Source: Shewanella profunda
GTDB taxonomy: Bacteria; Pseudomonadota; Gammaproteobacteria; Enterobacterales; Shewanellaceae
Length of the DNA: 44,021 nucleotides
Direction of reading: 5' to 3'
NCBI RefSeq assembly: GCF_023283765.1
Contig: NZ_JAKILG010000040.1
Span: forward strand, 1 to 44,021
Notes under the pieces: model-generated
Told to the model about the DNA's origin: nothing
The model's input: only the letters and a program-made list of their open reading frames with translations
Database searches by the model: none
In this document: piece after piece, positions 8,882-18,223 of the stretch
How the letters are laid out: each line of letters begins with the position of its first letter
Numbering within the stretch: position 1 is the first letter of the stretch
Program-made: the position numbers and the translations under genes

Positions 8882-8999
8882 CCGTACTTGTTTGTAACAA
8901 AATGATACAAACTTGAATGCTTAACTTGTCCATTTATGGACAACCCTTTGCGTATGTCGCCCGATACAGCTAACAGCAGTCTCGTTAGCTGTTTTTTTA
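8882..8999 (+). ncRNA. candidate small structured RNA of about 115-120 nt
   Basis: Between a promoter-like sequence and a very strong terminator there is no convincing ORF, but there are successive hairpins: GTTTGTA (8890-8896) with TACAAAC (8906-8912); the palindrome TTGTCCATTTATGGACAA (8926-8943); and the terminator ACAGCTAAC / GTTAGCTGT plus seven T. GCGAC at 8877-8881 could also pair with GTCGC at 8956-8960 to enclose the first two hairpins, if the transcript starts early enough. The family is not recognised; it does not resemble Spot 42, RyhB, FnrS or 6S RNA as I remember them. The alternative is a regulatory 5' leader of acyP ending in an attenuator. Confidence 0.5.
8966..8999 (+). terminator. 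strong terminator 3' of the candidate small RNA
   Basis: A perfect 9-bp stem, ACAGCTAAC / GTTAGCTGT, with a nine-base loop, followed by TTTTTTT. It stands 105 bp before acyP and more than 220 bp after the ycfP terminator, so it must end a separate transcript or attenuate one. Confidence 0.85.
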
Positions 9000-9104
9000 T
9001 TTTCCTTCCAAGTTTATTTCATTCAATAAATCCAAGACTTAGCTATAAGTTGTCGAAAATTACAGCTATGCTTAATCATTATCCCGTCGAAACTGGAGCG
9101 ATTA

Positions 9105-9380
9105 ATGAAGCGTGTAGTGATAACACTGTCGGGAAAAGTGCAGGGAGTCGGTTGTCGACATGCTACTTTAACTAAGGCCAGAGCATTAGGGGTAACGGGT
9201 TATGTCACAAACTGCTCTGACGGCAGCGTAGAAATCCTTGCCCAGGGAAGCGATAATGCGGTAGATAATTTAATTGCTTGGTGTGCTGTCGGAGTTCCCT
9301 GCACTGAGGGATTAAATGTGGTGGTTGGAGAAGACGAAGCCGATGATATTTACCTCGACTTTTCCATCGTCCAATCTTAG
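9105..9380 (+). CDS. acyP: acylphosphatase
   Basis: A 91-residue acylphosphatase that hydrolyses the carboxyl-phosphate bond of acyl phosphates. The phosphate-binding loop GKVQGVGCR near residues 10-18 ends in the catalytic arginine. The catalytic asparagine is in GYVTNCSDGSVEI near residue 37. Alpha/beta ferredoxin-like size and motif order fit the family. The usual phenylalanine or tyrosine before the arginine is replaced by cysteine (GVGCR), a modest oddity. GGAGCG is the ribosome site, 4 bases before the ATG. Confidence 0.92.
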   Translation: MKRVVITLSGKVQGVGCRHATLTKARALGVTGYVTNCSDGSVEILAQGSDNAVDNLIAWCAVGVPCTEGLNVVVGEDEADDIYLDFSIVQS

Positions 9381-9654
9381 CCCTGTTTAATTGAATCACC
9401 GCCAATAAGATATATTAGTCGAAGGGGAGGCGTTTAAACCTTTTCGACTTCTACTATCAAAATAACCGTTCTTAAGCGTTGATCATCTAAGCCTATTTAA
9501 ACTAAGCCAATATTAAAATAGACCGATATCAAACGCCGACACGCATAACGCCATCTATTGATCTTGCGCCGTCCATGGCGCAACGATTTCTTATTGAGAT
9601 CGACTTACTGTGAGAAGTCGCTGCATAATTTTAGGTTATCCCTCAACGCTAAGA
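9381..9654. other. intergenic region between convergent acyP and csiV with two hairpins
   Basis: No gene is visible. One hairpin has arms AGTCGAA (9417-9423) and TTCGACT (9443-9449). Another is TTGCGCC (9564-9570) / GGCGCAA (9577-9583). Neither is followed by a run of T on either strand, so they are not classical intrinsic terminators, although they may still help end the two convergent transcripts. Confidence 0.45.
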
Positions 9655-10662
9655 TTAGTATTGCCCAACGGTTTGTAATGAACTGGCATCTTGTCCTTGC
9701 TGCGCGCTTGGCTGAGCCATTTTACGGATTTGGATCACCATACCCATTTCTGGGTGATCTAAATAATGGATTTCCTCACTTTTCACTCGGCGATTTTGTT
9801 CAAGTGGAATTGCCATCAAATAAGGTGTCATCACCTTAGGGGCTGTAAGTGAAGCAGACGTACTGACATTCGCATCGTCCGTAGGCGCAGGTAACATTTT
9901 TCTGCCTTCCTTACGTAAATTTAATGCAGTTTCGATATATAAATAATGGTTCAGATAGATATTTAATGTGCCATCAAGTTCCCATACTGGGGAAATTGTC
10001 GGTGCTGACACTGTGCTGCCATTGGTATTGGATATGGACTCATTGAGTGCCTGTTGCACAATTTTACGGCCATCGAAATGATAGGTTCCCGAAAAATCTT
10101 TACCCGCAAATAAACGGATAGGCACTGAGCCATTCTTAGTGCGCATCGGTTGCTGCCATGTCATATGCAATAGGCTGCGATTACCACGTTCCCTTGATAA
10201 ACTATTAATAATACTTGAAAACTGACCTTGGCTCGTTGCCAGTAATATAGGTTCGCCTTTTAGGGAGGCGTAACTCGTATCATTGCTACCAATTTGCGCT
10301 GGCACAACGGAGGGATAACGATATTCCACTCTATCCGATACATTGGCTACGGGTTCTATGCCTGATGTGCCATCTGTGTTGAGGTTTTCAGCGCAGTGAC
10401 TATTGGCCTCTGCATCAAATACTAAAGTACAAGGTGCCGACTCTGCGCCCATTGGCGTGATCGCTTGGCCGACAACGGGTGAGATTAAGTCTATGACTCT
10501 ATTAGTGTTAGTGGCGATGGGAGTCGCTGGCCATTGCTCGGTTGATTGGCTTTTGCGTTCAAAGATATAAACTTCCACTTCAAACCAAGCCTCGGCTCGG
10601 GCTAATTGGCTATGTGATAGTGCAATGAGTGTAGCGATAGAGACCGCGAGTTGACGTAACAC
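9655..10662 (-). CDS. csiV: CsiV-family periplasmic protein
   Basis: A 335-residue exported protein with an N-terminal signal peptide (hydrophobic VSIATLIALSHS, then LARAEA, with cleavage probably after the ARA or AEA alanine). The mature part begins WFEVEVYIFERK, the signature of the CsiV family. In Vibrio cholerae CsiV binds peptidoglycan and stimulates LpoA/PBP1A-dependent cell-wall synthesis; the same role here is inferred from family. The middle of the protein is low in conserved motifs. The start is GTG, whose first base is the last base of the mfd stop codon (TAGTG on the coding strand), with GGAG upstream inside mfd, so translation is probably coupled. Confidence 0.85.
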   Translation of the reverse strand: MLRQLAVSIATLIALSHSQLARAEAWFEVEVYIFERKSQSTEQWPATPIATNTNRVIDLISPVVGQAITPMGAESAPCTLVFDAEANSHCAENLNTDGTSGIEPVANVSDRVEYRYPSVVPAQIGSNDTSYASLKGEPILLATSQGQFSSIINSLSRERGNRSLLHMTWQQPMRTKNGSVPIRLFAGKDFSGTYHFDGRKIVQQALNESISNTNGSTVSAPTISPVWELDGTLNIYLNHYLYIETALNLRKEGRKMLPAPTDDANVSTSASLTAPKVMTPYLMAIPLEQNRRVKSEEIHYLDHPEMGMVIQIRKMAQPSAQQGQDASSLQTVGQY

Positions 10663-13600
10663 TATTTATCTCCAATACGATGTTGCGATAGTTGTTCAAG
10701 CAATAATTTTACTAAATCGAGTCTATCTTTGGCCGTTTCGGCACTTAGGCTGAACTTTAACTTATTCGGTCCTTCCATTCGATAGATTTGTGGCTGGCTT
10801 TGGAGTAATCCAATAATAAAACCTGGGTCGATCACATGATCATGACTAAATTCAATACTGCCGCCCTTGGTGTGCACTTCAATTTTAGTTGCACCTAGGC
10901 GAGTTGCCTGATGTTTATAGAGCGTCATTTCCATTAGGTTTTTGGTCGGCTCTGGCAGTAAGCCAAAGCGATCAATTAATTCGACTTTTAACTCATCGAG
11001 TGCCTCTTGGGTTTCGCAGCCTGCAATGCGTTTATATAAGGATAGGCGGATATTCACATCACTCACATAGGCCTCAGGCAATAGCGCTGGGATCCTCAGT
11101 TCGATTTCACATTGTTGATTGAGCATTTGCGCAAGCGATGGCTCTTTGCCTTGTTTAAGCGCTTTTACCGCCGACTCGAGCATCTCCATGTAAAGGCTAA
11201 AACCAATTTTGGAAATATGGCCGCTTTGCTCATCCCCGAGTAGTTCACCCGCACCGCGGATCTCTAAATCTTGGGTTGCGAGCATAAAACCTGCGCCAAG
11301 ATCCTCTAGTGCATCAATGGCTTCGAGGCGTTTACGGGCATCACTCGTCATGCGTTTGGGGTGCGGCGTCATCAAATAAGCGTAGGCTTGATGGTGCGAG
11401 CGGCCCACACGACCACGCAATTGGTGTAATTGTGCCAGACCAAAGGTATCGGCGCGTTCAATAATAATGGTGTTTGCACTTGGTACGTCAATACCGGTTT
11501 CGATAATAGTGGTACAGACTAACACGTTGAATCTTTGATGATAAAAGTCTGACATTACACGCTCAAGATCCCGTTCACGCATTTGACCATGGGCGACGAC
11601 AACGCGAGCCTCAGGCACTAAGTCGATAATCCCTTGGGCACATTTTTCAATGCTTTCGACATTGTTGTGCAGATAATAGACTTGGCCACCACGCAGAATT
11701 TCCCGCAGAATGGCTTCGCGCACTGTCGCGGGATCGGATTCGCGTACAAAGGTTTTTACTGCTAAGCGTTTAGCGGGTGGGGTGGCGATAATGGATAAAT
11801 CACGCATGCCCGACATGGCCATATTTAAGGTTCGCGGAATGGGGGTTGCTGTTAGGGTTAAAATATCCACATTGGCCCGCAGCGCCTTAATTTTTTCTTT
11901 TTGGCGTACACCGAATCTGTGTTCTTCATCAATGATCAGTAAGCCGAGATTTTCAAATTTAGCTTCAGATTGCAGTAACTTATGGGTGCCGATAACGATA
12001 TCGACTTTACCTTCTTCCAGCTGCTTGAGCACTTGGGTTTGTTCTTTTGCCGTTCTAAATCGCGACATAACCTCTGTGACAACGGGCCAATCAGCGAATC
12101 TATCCTTAAAGTTTTCATAGTGTTGTTGGGCAAGTAGTGTGGTGGGCACCAGTACGACCACTTGTTTACCTGCGTTGACGGCCACAAAGGCTGCGCGCAT
12201 CGCGACTTCCGTTTTACCAAAGCCCACATCACCACACACGAGTCTGTCCATGGCCGTTGGAGAGCGCATGTCCGCTAAAACGGCATGGATAGCACTTTCT
12301 TGATCGACGGTTTCTTCAAAGGGGAAACCTTGGGCAAATTGGGCATATTCTTCTTCGTCAACCGCGCAACTTTCGCCGGGACGCGCCTGGCGACGGGCGT
12401 AAACATCGAGCAGTTCAGCCGCCACATCGCGAATTTTCTCTATAGCTTTGTTCTTGGCTTTGGCCCACGTCTCGTTGCCGAGCTTATTGAGGTGGGCGTC
12501 TTCATCGGCGCCAACACTGTAACGGCTGATCAGGTGTAAGTTCGATACGGGTACATAGAGTTTATCGCCACCGGCGTATTCTAATTGCAGGTATTCGGCA
12601 ACTAAACCGCCCGTATCTAGGGTCACTAAGCCTTGGTATAGCGCTACACCGTGTTCGAGGTGCACTATGGGTTGGCCGACTTTCAGTTCGGCTAAGTTTT
12701 TAATCAGTGCATCATTGCTGATCTGGCGCTGTTTTTCCCGGCGCCGCTGCTGGGAGATACGGTGACCAAAAAGTTCTGTCTCACAAATAATGCTCACGGC
12801 ATCTTTTGGACTGAGCTTAAGTAAACAGCCGCGTGACAGTGGCGAAACGATAAGCCCAAGTTTGGCATCACTTTGAATAAATTCATCAAAATGGCTGAAT
12901 AATGCGGGCTTAAGTTGGATTTTACTTAAGAGTTCAAGCAGGGCTTCGCGCCGTCCTTCAGACTCGGCGCTAAATAGCATCCGCGGTGCATTTTGCGCGT
13001 AATCTTGTAATGCGAGTAATGGTTGTTTTAATTTGTGATTAGCACTGATATCGGGAAGTTGATTAGCATCGATAACCGTGGCTTTACCTGTCTCTACCGA
13101 CTCGGTAGTGGGCGAAATAAACTGATAGCGTGGCAGTGGTTTAAATGCCGCAAATAGCTCTTCAATCAGTAAATACAGTTCTTTAGGCGCGAGCAGTGGC
13201 CGCAGTGGATCGACACGTCTGTCTTGGTAGCGGGTTTCGACTTCCTGCAAATGGGCTCGGGCGGATTTTTCAATATCCCCAAGGGTGACAAGTTGAGTCT
13301 CCTTGGGTAAGTAATCAAATAGGGTTGCGACTTCATCAAAAAACAGTGGCAGGTAGTTTTCAATCCCTGCGGGCATTTGATTACGACTCACCAATTGGTA
13401 AACCGATTCAGGCTCTTTGACTATCACTTCAAAACGGCGGCGGTATCTTTGCCTAAATCCTTCAATGGCGGCGCTGTCGGTCGGAAACTCCTTTGCCGGT
13501 AATAGGCGAATGGACTCAACAGGATGTAACGAACGCTGGGTTTCAGGGTCGAAATGGCGAATGGTTTCCACTTCATCATCGAATAGTTCGATGCGCAGCG

Positions 13601-14150
13601 GCATATTAACGCCCGTCGGGAAAATATCCAAAATCGAACCACGAATGGCAAACTCGCCATGTTCATACACTTGCTCCACCAAGTGGTAACCAGTATCGGT
13701 CAAATGTTGGCGTACATTGTGTAATTGATATCTATCGCCCTTTTTAAGTACAAAGACGTTGGCGCTCAAATAGGCTTTAGGTGGCAGGCGCATCATCAAA
13801 GTGGTGACGGGGACGATAACCACACTGTGTTCGGTTTGGGATATTTGTGACAGCGTTTCTAGGCGTTGAGAGATCAGATCCTGATGGGGCGAGAAACTGT
13901 CATAGGGTAAGGTCTCACGATCTGGGAATAGCCGAACCTTGATATCACATTTACCGAGTAAATAGGTGAGCTCTAACTCTAAGCTTAAGGCGCTAGGCGT
14001 GTCGCTGGTGACAAGCAGTGTTGTCCCTGGATGTTGGCGCACTAAGCTGGCGAGTGTGACCGCTTGGCAAACACCACCGAGTGCGGATAGGGTTTGCATT
14101 TGAGTACCATTTTTGACGACTGGTGGCGTTAGGGCTGAAAAGTGAGTCAT
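10662..14150 (-). CDS. mfd: transcription-repair coupling factor
   Basis: A 1162-residue Mfd that displaces RNA polymerase stalled at DNA lesions and recruits UvrA. The N-terminal UvrB-like region ends near residue 350. The RNA polymerase interaction domain lies near 480-560 (IVHLEHGVALYQGLVTLDTGG, within KVGQP... context). The RecG-like translocase follows with Walker A GDVGFGKT at about 640-647, DEEH at 741-744, LTATPIPRT and RGRVGRS, then the TRG region and a C-terminal UvrA-masking domain. Length is close to E. coli (1148). The last codons overlap csiV by one base. The start follows a purine-rich AACTCTTTG... leader with a weak ribosome site. Confidence 0.97.
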   Translation of the reverse strand: MTHFSALTPPVVKNGTQMQTLSALGGVCQAVTLASLVRQHPGTTLLVTSDTPSALSLELELTYLLGKCDIKVRLFPDRETLPYDSFSPHQDLISQRLETLSQISQTEHSVVIVPVTTLMMRLPPKAYLSANVFVLKKGDRYQLHNVRQHLTDTGYHLVEQVYEHGEFAIRGSILDIFPTGVNMPLRIELFDDEVETIRHFDPETQRSLHPVESIRLLPAKEFPTDSAAIEGFRQRYRRRFEVIVKEPESVYQLVSRNQMPAGIENYLPLFFDEVATLFDYLPKETQLVTLGDIEKSARAHLQEVETRYQDRRVDPLRPLLAPKELYLLIEELFAAFKPLPRYQFISPTTESVETGKATVIDANQLPDISANHKLKQPLLALQDYAQNAPRMLFSAESEGRREALLELLSKIQLKPALFSHFDEFIQSDAKLGLIVSPLSRGCLLKLSPKDAVSIICETELFGHRISQQRRREKQRQISNDALIKNLAELKVGQPIVHLEHGVALYQGLVTLDTGGLVAEYLQLEYAGGDKLYVPVSNLHLISRYSVGADEDAHLNKLGNETWAKAKNKAIEKIRDVAAELLDVYARRQARPGESCAVDEEEYAQFAQGFPFEETVDQESAIHAVLADMRSPTAMDRLVCGDVGFGKTEVAMRAAFVAVNAGKQVVVLVPTTLLAQQHYENFKDRFADWPVVTEVMSRFRTAKEQTQVLKQLEEGKVDIVIGTHKLLQSEAKFENLGLLIIDEEHRFGVRQKEKIKALRANVDILTLTATPIPRTLNMAMSGMRDLSIIATPPAKRLAVKTFVRESDPATVREAILREILRGGQVYYLHNNVESIEKCAQGIIDLVPEARVVVAHGQMRERDLERVMSDFYHQRFNVLVCTTIIETGIDVPSANTIIIERADTFGLAQLHQLRGRVGRSHHQAYAYLMTPHPKRMTSDARKRLEAIDALEDLGAGFMLATQDLEIRGAGELLGDEQSGHISKIGFSLYMEMLESAVKALKQGKEPSLAQMLNQQCEIELRIPALLPEAYVSDVNIRLSLYKRIAGCETQEALDELKVELIDRFGLLPEPTKNLMEMTLYKHQATRLGATKIEVHTKGGSIEFSHDHVIDPGFIIGLLQSQPQIYRMEGPNKLKFSLSAETAKDRLDLVKLLLEQLSQHRIGDK

Positions 14151-14237
14151 TGGCGTGGAATATAAACTGATTCATTCACAAAGAGTTGCAGACATTGTAG
14201 AGACTTGCAGGCGCAGGTGCCAGTGAAAAGTCAGCCA

Positions 14238-14843
14238 TTATTGGTTTCCATCTCTGGTAAGTTTACGCAGTTTCAGTTGTTTTTGTTGTACGTTAAGGCT
14301 GGCTTTTACCAATTGTTCAATATCGGATTCAAGAATTTGGCTAAATTCAAGATCGATAAAATATTGCTCGGTAGTGGGATCGCCATCGTTTTGAACCCTT
14401 GTATCAGGGTTACTTGCGACTACCTTCGCGAAACACAAAATGGCAACCAATTCATCGTGGATAAATAGGGTCGTTTTATACTGGGTGCCAAGGGGGAGTG
14501 GGCTGGCGCTTATCAGCCGAATACTGCTACCACCAAATTGACACCCCTGGAATTTATCGCCTTCTTGGGTTTCTTTTTCTAGTACATGCTGGAGTACTAA
14601 ATCGACCTTGCGGGATTGTAGTTTGAGAAAGTCGACAACTGCCTTGGCTTCATTATCTAAATGACGAAGTTGCAGTAGACAATTTGCCTCGAGTTCTTTG
14701 ACTTCACTGAGTAGCTGTATCCCCAGGGATTGCATTGATCTTAATGCTATTTCACTTGGCAACGGCTGATTTTGTGGCCATGCACTTAGGTAAGCGGTGA
14801 AGGGGTGAGGCACACTAAAATACGGATTGGAGTCAGTGAACAA
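14238..14843 (-). CDS. PilZ-domain-like protein, probably degenerate for c-di-GMP binding
   Basis: A 201-residue protein in the place where Vibrio and Shewanella carry a PilZ gene between mfd and lolC (V. cholerae PlzB-like). The C-terminal half could be a PilZ barrel (FGGSSIRLISASPLPLG near 105-121, then FIDLEFSQI near 172-180). The canonical RxxxR and (D/N)xSxxG pair is not intact: the second motif reads GGSSIRL without its acidic or amide first residue, and only one arginine lies upstream. c-di-GMP binding is therefore doubtful. The N-terminal half may be a YcgR-like partner domain. The start is TTG, preceded by GAGG. Family assignment relies on context as well as sequence. Confidence 0.65.
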   Translation of the reverse strand: MFTDSNPYFSVPHPFTAYLSAWPQNQPLPSEIALRSMQSLGIQLLSEVKELEANCLLQLRHLDNEAKAVVDFLKLQSRKVDLVLQHVLEKETQEGDKFQGCQFGGSSIRLISASPLPLGTQYKTTLFIHDELVAILCFAKVVASNPDTRVQNDGDPTTEQYFIDLEFSQILESDIEQLVKASLNVQQKQLKLRKLTRDGNQ

Positions 14844-14937
14844 GGCTTGCCTCTTTATTTATAGGACCTAAACCCCTATTATCGTGCCCATCTTCATGAT
14901 TTAGCAAGTTCAGCACACAGGACGCAGCCCTCTTTCA

Positions 14938-16170
14938 ATGAATCTAGGATTTCCTTTCTACGTTGGTTACCGTTATTGGCGGGCCAGAAAAGCAAACGCG
15001 TTTGCATCGTTTATTACTTTATTTGCGGTTTCGGGCATTTTTTTAGGCGTAGCGGCCTTAATTGTGGTCAGCTCTGTGATGAATGGTCTCGAAGGCCAAC
15101 TTAAACAACGCATCCTTGGCGCAGTGCCGCAGCTCACGGTTTATGCCAGTGCGCCCTTAAACGATTGGACTGAACAGGCTAATGCGCTTAAGGCTTTGCC
15201 CGGTGTGCAAGGTGTCACACCCAGTGTTTCAACCCAAGCTATGGTGCAATCGGCGGCTAATATTCGCGCAGTGCAAGTGTTTGGGGTATTTCCCGAGCTT
15301 GCCGCAAAGCTTTCGGTTATTGCACAGCACACCTATTCAGGTGCATTTGATGAACTAATCAGTGGTCAATATAAGGTCATTTTGGGTTCCGAGTTGGCGC
15401 GCCAACTTAAAGTGAATCCAGGTGATACGGTTCGATTATTAAGTGGTGATGGGGTGGTGTATTCGCCCTTTGGACCAGTACCTAGCCAACGTAAGTTTTT
15501 GGTTTCTGGCATATTTGAAATGGGCTCTCAAGTCGATGCGGGTGTTGCTTATATTCACTATCAAGATGCCAAGCGATTAATGCGCCAGCCTAGCGAAGCA
15601 ATCGATCAACTTAGGCTTTATCTTGATGATCCCTTTAGCGCACCCGCGTTAGCGCCTAAGGTGCAAGATATCTTACTCAAACAAAATATCGAGGCAACAA
15701 CCAGCGATTGGCGCGATACCTACGGGCACTTATTTGGCGCAGTGAAAATGGAAAAAAACATGATGTCACTGATGCTCAGTCTGATTGTTGCCGTGGCAGC
15801 CTTTAACATTGTTTCTGCATTAGTGATGATGGTGGTGGATAAAACCACGGATGTGGCGGTACTGAAAACCCAAGGTCTAACTACACCCGCTGTTATGGGC
15901 ATATTTGTTGTGCAAGGTTCGCTCAACGCCATATTAGGTTTAGTGCTGGGTTTAGGGGCTGGCATTCTCCTGACACTCAATTTAAATGGCATTATGTCTA
16001 CCCTTGGCATTTCTATTTTAGGGACGGGGCAAGTGTTACCCGTCAAACTTGAATTGATGCAACTGTCCGTTATCGTGATTGGCACTTTACTCGTGACGTT
16101 ACTCGCGACGTTATATCCGGCGTTGCGTGCCGCCAGAGTGCAACCTGCCACGGCACTAAGGTATGAATAA
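14938..16170 (+). CDS. lolC: lipoprotein-releasing ABC transporter permease LolC
   Basis: A 410-residue inner-membrane permease of the LolCDE complex, which extracts outer-membrane lipoproteins from the inner membrane and passes them to LolA. The four membrane helices are near residues 25-48, 270-295, 318-342 and 370-393, with a large periplasmic MacB-type domain between the first two. The start FPFYVGYRYWRARKANAFASF and the end AARVQPATALRYE are typical. It is first in lolC-lolD-lolE, 82 bp before lolD. No clear Shine-Dalgarno precedes the ATG. LolC is told from LolE by order and closer similarity to LolC of E. coli. Confidence 0.94.
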   Translation: MNLGFPFYVGYRYWRARKANAFASFITLFAVSGIFLGVAALIVVSSVMNGLEGQLKQRILGAVPQLTVYASAPLNDWTEQANALKALPGVQGVTPSVSTQAMVQSAANIRAVQVFGVFPELAAKLSVIAQHTYSGAFDELISGQYKVILGSELARQLKVNPGDTVRLLSGDGVVYSPFGPVPSQRKFLVSGIFEMGSQVDAGVAYIHYQDAKRLMRQPSEAIDQLRLYLDDPFSAPALAPKVQDILLKQNIEATTSDWRDTYGHLFGAVKMEKNMMSLMLSLIVAVAAFNIVSALVMMVVDKTTDVAVLKTQGLTTPAVMGIFVVQGSLNAILGLVLGLGAGILLTLNLNGIMSTLGISILGTGQVLPVKLELMQLSVIVIGTLLVTLLATLYPALRAARVQPATALRYE

Positions 16171-16251
16171 TCGAAAGTTGATACGAATAATCGAGTGTTG
16201 GCTTAGTTAAATGGCCGAACCTATACCAAGCATTTTATAGAGAGAACCTCA

Positions 16252-16947
16252 ATGCAAGACGTGTTACTGCAAGTGCAGAGTGTCAGTAAGAGTTACCATG
16301 ATGGCGCGGTGACTACGCAAGTGTTGTCCAATGTGGATCTGCAGGTGTTTAAGGGCGAGCAGTTGGCGATTGTCGGTAGCTCTGGTTCAGGTAAGAGCAC
16401 CTTATTGCATATTATGGGCACATTAGATGAGCCAACAGCGGGTAAAGTCTTGCTGTTAGGCGAAGATTTATATCAAGTATCCAGTGCTCGCCAAGCGCAG
16501 ATCCGCAATCAAGATTTAGGCTTTATTTATCAATTTCACCATTTATTGCCTGAATTTACCGCGCTAGAAAATGTGGCAATGCCCGCATTTATTCAAGGGA
16601 AAGATCGTAAGCAAGCGATTGCCGATGCAAAACTTCTGCTCGAGCGGGTCGGGCTTGGTCACCGCATAACGCATATTCCCGCCGAATTATCGGGCGGCGA
16701 ACGTCAACGAGTAGCCATTGCGCGGGCGTTAATCAATCAACCTAAATTGGTGCTCGCCGATGAACCAACGGGCAATCTTGATGCAAATAGTGGTGATGCC
16801 GTATATGAGCTTATTCGCGAGTTAGCGAACCAACTCGGTACTGCCTTTGTGGTGGTGACCCATGATCATAAATTAGCCGCTCGCATGGATAGACAATTGA
16901 TGATGAAAAACGGTTACTTGCAAGTCGCGGTGGAAACCCAAGTATGA
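16252..16947 (+). CDS. lolD: lipoprotein-releasing ABC transporter ATPase LolD
   Basis: A 231-residue ATPase that powers LolCE on the cytosolic face. Walker A is GSSGSGKST at 42-50. The ABC signature LSGGERQ starts at 146. Walker B LVLADEP has D170 and E171, followed by THDH for the switch histidine near 205. The LolD feature FIYQFHHLLPEFTALENV lies at the Q-loop. The stop overlaps the lolE start as ATGA, giving translational coupling. AGAGAACC precedes the ATG. Confidence 0.96.
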   Translation: MQDVLLQVQSVSKSYHDGAVTTQVLSNVDLQVFKGEQLAIVGSSGSGKSTLLHIMGTLDEPTAGKVLLLGEDLYQVSSARQAQIRNQDLGFIYQFHHLLPEFTALENVAMPAFIQGKDRKQAIADAKLLLERVGLGHRITHIPAELSGGERQRVAIARALINQPKLVLADEPTGNLDANSGDAVYELIRELANQLGTAFVVVTHDHKLAARMDRQLMMKNGYLQVAVETQV

Positions 16948-18194
16948 AAGGACCGTTAGCCCTATCTATCGGCTGGCGTTTTTACCGTGCCCGCCAATCA
17001 AACAGTTTTATTAGCTTTATCTCCTTTGCATCCACCGCAGGCATTGCCTTGGGCGTTGCGGTACTGATCGTGGTGTTGTCGGCCATGAATGGTTTTGAAC
17101 GTGAGCTTGAGCAACGACTCCTTGGCGTTATCCCTCAAGCCGATATTGTTGGTGTTAACGAACCTATTGTCGATTGGCAGATCGTTGCACAGGGTGCCCT
17201 GCAAATTGAAGGTATTCGCGGTGCGGCACCCTTTATTCGCATGCAAGGATTAGTGCAAAAGCCTGGCGGTTTTCAAGGATTATCCGTGGTTGGGATAGCG
17301 CCTGAAGAAGAGGCTAAAGTGTCCACATTAGCCCAGTTTATGACTGATGAGAGCTGGCAGAGTCTCGCGCAGGATGACAATCATATTGTTCTTGGCAAAA
17401 GTTTACTGAAAAAGTTAGGGCTTGAGATTGGCGATACGCTGGCGTTATACGTGCAGGATATGGACCCCGAAAATGCGGGCAGTCTACGTGCAGCGAAGAG
17501 TCATCGTTTTGTGGTATCGGGCGTTTATGCCTTGGGTGGTGAGCTTGAACTGACTACGGCTTATATCCCAATGCGTTATGCTGCGCAGATCCTTAATCTG
17601 CATAGTGGCGTGACTGGGGTGCGGATCAGTGTCGATCAACTATTTGATGCGCCAGCCAAAGTCCGTGAACTTGGCTATGCGCAAAAACAATCGGTTTATA
17701 TTAGTGATTGGACACGAACCCAAGGGCATTTATATCAAGATATTCAACTGGTTCGCACCGTGATGTACTTGGTATTAGTGTTGGTGATTGGTGTCGCCTG
17801 TTTTAATATTGTCTCAACCCTTGTGATGGCGGTACGGGATAAGGCCTCTGAAATTGCGATTTTAATGACCATGGGCCTGAGTCGCTTAAGCATAATGGGC
17901 ATTTTTATGGTGCAGGGCGCCCTTAATGGACTATTAGGCTGCGGTTTAGGGGGAATTATCGGTATTAGCGTTGCACTTAATTTAAGTGGGATTGCCAGTA
18001 CCATTGAGCAGCTATTGGGTATTGAGCTTTTATCGGCTGATGTGTATTTTGTTGACTTTTTACCATCAGAGTTACATGCCACGGATGCCATCTTGGTGAT
18101 TACTATGGCATTTGTGATGAGTCTGATAGCAACGCTGTATCCTGCATGGAAGGCCAGTCAAATTGGACCTGCGCAAGCATTAGCGGGTAGGTAG
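16944..18194 (+). CDS. lolE: lipoprotein-releasing ABC transporter permease LolE
   Basis: A 416-residue second permease of LolCDE, homologous to LolC. The N-terminal membrane helix is near residues 25-47 (SFASTAGIALGVAVLIVVLSAMNGFERELEQRLL), a periplasmic domain spans about 50-265, and three C-terminal helices are near 273-300, 317-345 and 377-400. ATLYPAWKASQIGPAQAL closes the protein as in other LolE. The ATG lies inside the lolD stop (ATGA). A strong terminator follows 30 bp after the stop. Confidence 0.94.
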   Translation: MKGPLALSIGWRFYRARQSNSFISFISFASTAGIALGVAVLIVVLSAMNGFERELEQRLLGVIPQADIVGVNEPIVDWQIVAQGALQIEGIRGAAPFIRMQGLVQKPGGFQGLSVVGIAPEEEAKVSTLAQFMTDESWQSLAQDDNHIVLGKSLLKKLGLEIGDTLALYVQDMDPENAGSLRAAKSHRFVVSGVYALGGELELTTAYIPMRYAAQILNLHSGVTGVRISVDQLFDAPAKVRELGYAQKQSVYISDWTRTQGHLYQDIQLVRTVMYLVLVLVIGVACFNIVSTLVMAVRDKASEIAILMTMGLSRLSIMGIFMVQGALNGLLGCGLGGIIGISVALNLSGIASTIEQLLGIELLSADVYFVDFLPSELHATDAILVITMAFVMSLIATLYPAWKASQIGPAQALAGR

Positions 18195-18223
18195 TGGGCA
18201 GATTGGCTGGATTGAGAGCAAAC

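Noticed and set aside
8936..9175. A 79-codon open frame overlapping the start of acylphosphatase
   Set aside because: It starts inside a hairpin, runs through the terminator at 8966-8999, overlaps acyP out of frame and has no ribosome site or family features.
9417..9583. Two hairpins between acyP and csiV as intrinsic terminators
   Set aside because: Neither stem is followed by a T-tract on either strand.
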